From: an uncultured Bacteroidales bacterium
Lineage (GTDB): Bacteria; Bacteroidota; Bacteroidia; Bacteroidales; Bacteroidaceae
DNA: 5,912 bases
Assembly (NCBI GenBank): GCA_902803195.1
Contig: CADCOX010000051.1
Span: 1 to 5,912, forward strand
Direction: 5' to 3'
Positions within the stretch are counted from its first letter, which is position 1, and each line of letters opens with the position of its first letter. Positions 5,110 through 5,912 of this stretch are shown in pieces. A program made the translations under genes and the position numbers. The notes under the pieces were generated by a model, which saw nothing but the letters and a program-made list of their open reading frames with translations, was not told where the DNA came from and did not search any database.

Positions 5110-5158
5110 ATTGATACAATTATTATCAATTATACTTTACCATTTAATCAATTATTAT
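5110..5158 (+). promoter_or_regulatory. AT-rich leader with inverted and direct repeats upstream of the NifU-like gene
   Basis: ATTGATA (5110-5116) and TATCAAT (5124-5130) form a 7-bp inverted repeat around the loop CAATTAT, beginning at the predicted transcription start. CAATTAT occurs at 5117, 5127 and 5149; the starts are 10 and 22 bp apart, close to whole helical turns. The first and last copies extend to the 10-mer CAATTATTAT, the last running into the start codon. This could be an operator, a 5' mRNA stem-loop, or chance in very AT-rich DNA. Confidence 0.45.
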
Positions 5159-5858
5159 GATTTATTCAACAGAAGTCAAAAACATGTGCAGTGTATGCAA
5201 AGGTGCATACCACGGGCCTGCTCCCATCCCTGAAGAGGGTAAGTGGATTCAGGCCAAGGAAATCAAGGACATCTCTGGTTACACCCATGGTATCGGCTGG
5301 TGTGCTCCCCAACAGGGTGCTTGCAAGCTGAGCCTGAACGTGAAGGACGGCATCATCCAAGAGGCTCTTGTTGAGACCATCGGTTGCACGGGTATGACCC
5401 ACTCCGCAGCTATGGCCAGCGAGATTCTGCCTGGCAAGACCATCCTCGAGGCGTTGAATACCGACCTCGTATGCGATGCCATTAACACCGCTATGCGCGA
5501 ACTCTTCCTGCAGATTGTCTACGGTCGCACCCAGAGCGCCTTCTCAGAGGGCGGTCTCGCTATCGGTGCCGGTCTCGAAGACCTCGGCAAGGGCCTGCGC
5601 TCACAGACGGGTACACTCTATGGCACTGTTGCCAAGGGTACACGTTATCTCGAACTCACCGAGGGCTACATCACCAAGCAGTTCCTTGACGAGAACAACG
5701 AGGTTTGCGGCTACGAGTACGTACATCTCGGCAAGATGATGGAAGCCATCAAAGGAGGCATGGACGCCAATGAGGCTATGAAGAAGTTCACTGGTTCCTA
5801 TGGCCGCACGACCGAGGAGCAGGGAGCTGTGAAAGCTATTGACCCACGTAAAGAATAA
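5157..5858 (+). CDS. NifU/IscU-like iron-sulfur cluster assembly scaffold family protein
   Basis: The 233-residue product contains a NifU_N/IscU-type core of about residues 50-125: ACKLSLNVKDGIIQEALVET (55-74) corresponds to the IscU 'KLQIKV-x-x-GIIEDARFKT' strand pair. IGCTGMTHSAAMASEILPGKT (75-95) corresponds to 'YGCGSAIASSSLVTEWVKGKS', with C77 in place of the central ligand cysteine. The N-terminus has a CxxC (C11, C14) and IGWCAPQQGAC (46-56). The usual IscU C-G-D before K-L is not present; C49 and C56 lie nearby instead. C106 falls in a helix (DLVCDAINTAM). The C-terminal part (about 126-233) contains GLAIGAGLEDLGKGLRSQTGTLYGT (133-157) and ends IDPRKE; it is not found in IscU. I recognise close relatives across Bacteroidales, generally annotated as Fe-S scaffolds. 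Function in cluster assembly is inferred. ATG 5157 is chosen over M10 because it fits the leader and relatives start similarly. Confidence 0.82.
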   Translation: MIYSTEVKNMCSVCKGAYHGPAPIPEEGKWIQAKEIKDISGYTHGIGWCAPQQGACKLSLNVKDGIIQEALVETIGCTGMTHSAAMASEILPGKTILEALNTDLVCDAINTAMRELFLQIVYGRTQSAFSEGGLAIGAGLEDLGKGLRSQTGTLYGTVAKGTRYLELTEGYITKQFLDENNEVCGYEYVHLGKMMEAIKGGMDANEAMKKFTGSYGRTTEEQGAVKAIDPRKE

Positions 5859-5864
5859 AGGAGG
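5858..5864 (+). promoter_or_regulatory. Near-perfect Shine-Dalgarno for the last gene
   Basis: AAGGAGG begins on the final base of the scaffold gene's TAA and lies 8 nt before the ATG at 5873. It fixes that start codon with high confidence. No other start in this window has a comparable site, which makes it stand out for a Bacteroidota genome. The 14-nt gap and shared strand indicate an operon with the scaffold gene. Confidence 0.85.
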
Positions 5865-5872
5865 ATACGACT

Positions 5873-5912
5873 ATGATTAGAAAAGTTTATTTTGAGAGTC
5901 AGGAACGCCGTA
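5873..5912 (+). CDS. Start of a downstream gene, probably a GGGtGRT family protein (partial)
   Basis: Only 13 full codons are present: MIRKVYFESQERR. The F-E-S-x-E-R-R segment resembles the N-terminus I recall for the GGGtGRT family, an uncharacterised protein often encoded beside NifU-like scaffolds. With so little sequence this rests mainly on gene context. The 14-nt gap and strong ribosome binding site show that it is cotranscribed with the scaffold gene. That an open reading frame begins here is near certain; its family is tentative. Confidence 0.55.
   Translation, partial: MIRKVYFESQERR

Noticed and set aside
5111..5129. TTGATA...TATCAA as an FNR or CRP site
   Set aside because: FNR-type sites need TTGAT-N4-ATCAA; here the gap is 9 bp, so only an unspecified inverted repeat is supported.

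Overview
The window looks like ordinary chromosome from a member of the Bacteroidota, most likely Bacteroidales and possibly Prevotellaceae. The main evidence is the promoters: five intergenic sites carry TAnnTTTG (-7 type, four of them with the full TAnnTTTGC), and two of these have TTTG exactly 20 bp upstream. Most start codons lack a Shine-Dalgarno sequence, which is usual for this phylum. The protein families and their motif variants (SDPQMKK in TrmB, an Mrp without its CxxC, a DUF3332 lipoprotein) agree. I see no tRNA, rRNA, CRISPR array, insertion sequence or phage gene.

Layout. Bases 1-334 hold the end of xseA and all of xseB (exonuclease VII), overlapping by four bases. A promoter then drives ilvE (422-1444, branched-chain aminotransferase). 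An 87-bp gap, almost entirely a 9-bp-period CTAG array, leads to trmB (1532-2344, tRNA m7G46 methyltransferase). A strong hairpin at 2370-2400 separates trmB from a convergent DUF3332 lipoprotein gene (2443-2994, minus). Two divergent promoters occupy 2995-3257, and the plus-strand one has a long leader containing a degenerate 7-bp repeat. It feeds mrp (3258-4376, Fe-S carrier ATPase). A C_GCAxxG_C_C-family gene (4469-4969, minus) converges on mrp. A second divergent promoter pair (4970-5156) serves that gene and a NifU/IscU-like scaffold gene (5157-5858). The scaffold gene is followed, after a near-perfect Shine-Dalgarno, by the first 13 codons of another gene.

How the genes relate. The left half is housekeeping: DNA repair, amino-acid metabolism and tRNA modification. 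The right half is enriched for Fe-S and cysteine chemistry: Mrp, the eight-cysteine C_GCAxxG_C_C protein, and a NifU-like scaffold with an unusual cysteine layout paired with a probable GGGtGRT-family gene. That last two-gene module is of uncharacterised function and is the best candidate here for new protein biology.

The most striking non-coding signal is the CTAG array between ilvE and trmB. It has eight CTAG cores at exactly 9-bp spacing, three potential TCTAGA-NNN-TCTAGA hairpins at exactly 27-bp spacing, and a run of ten TAG codons in the frame shared by both flanking genes.
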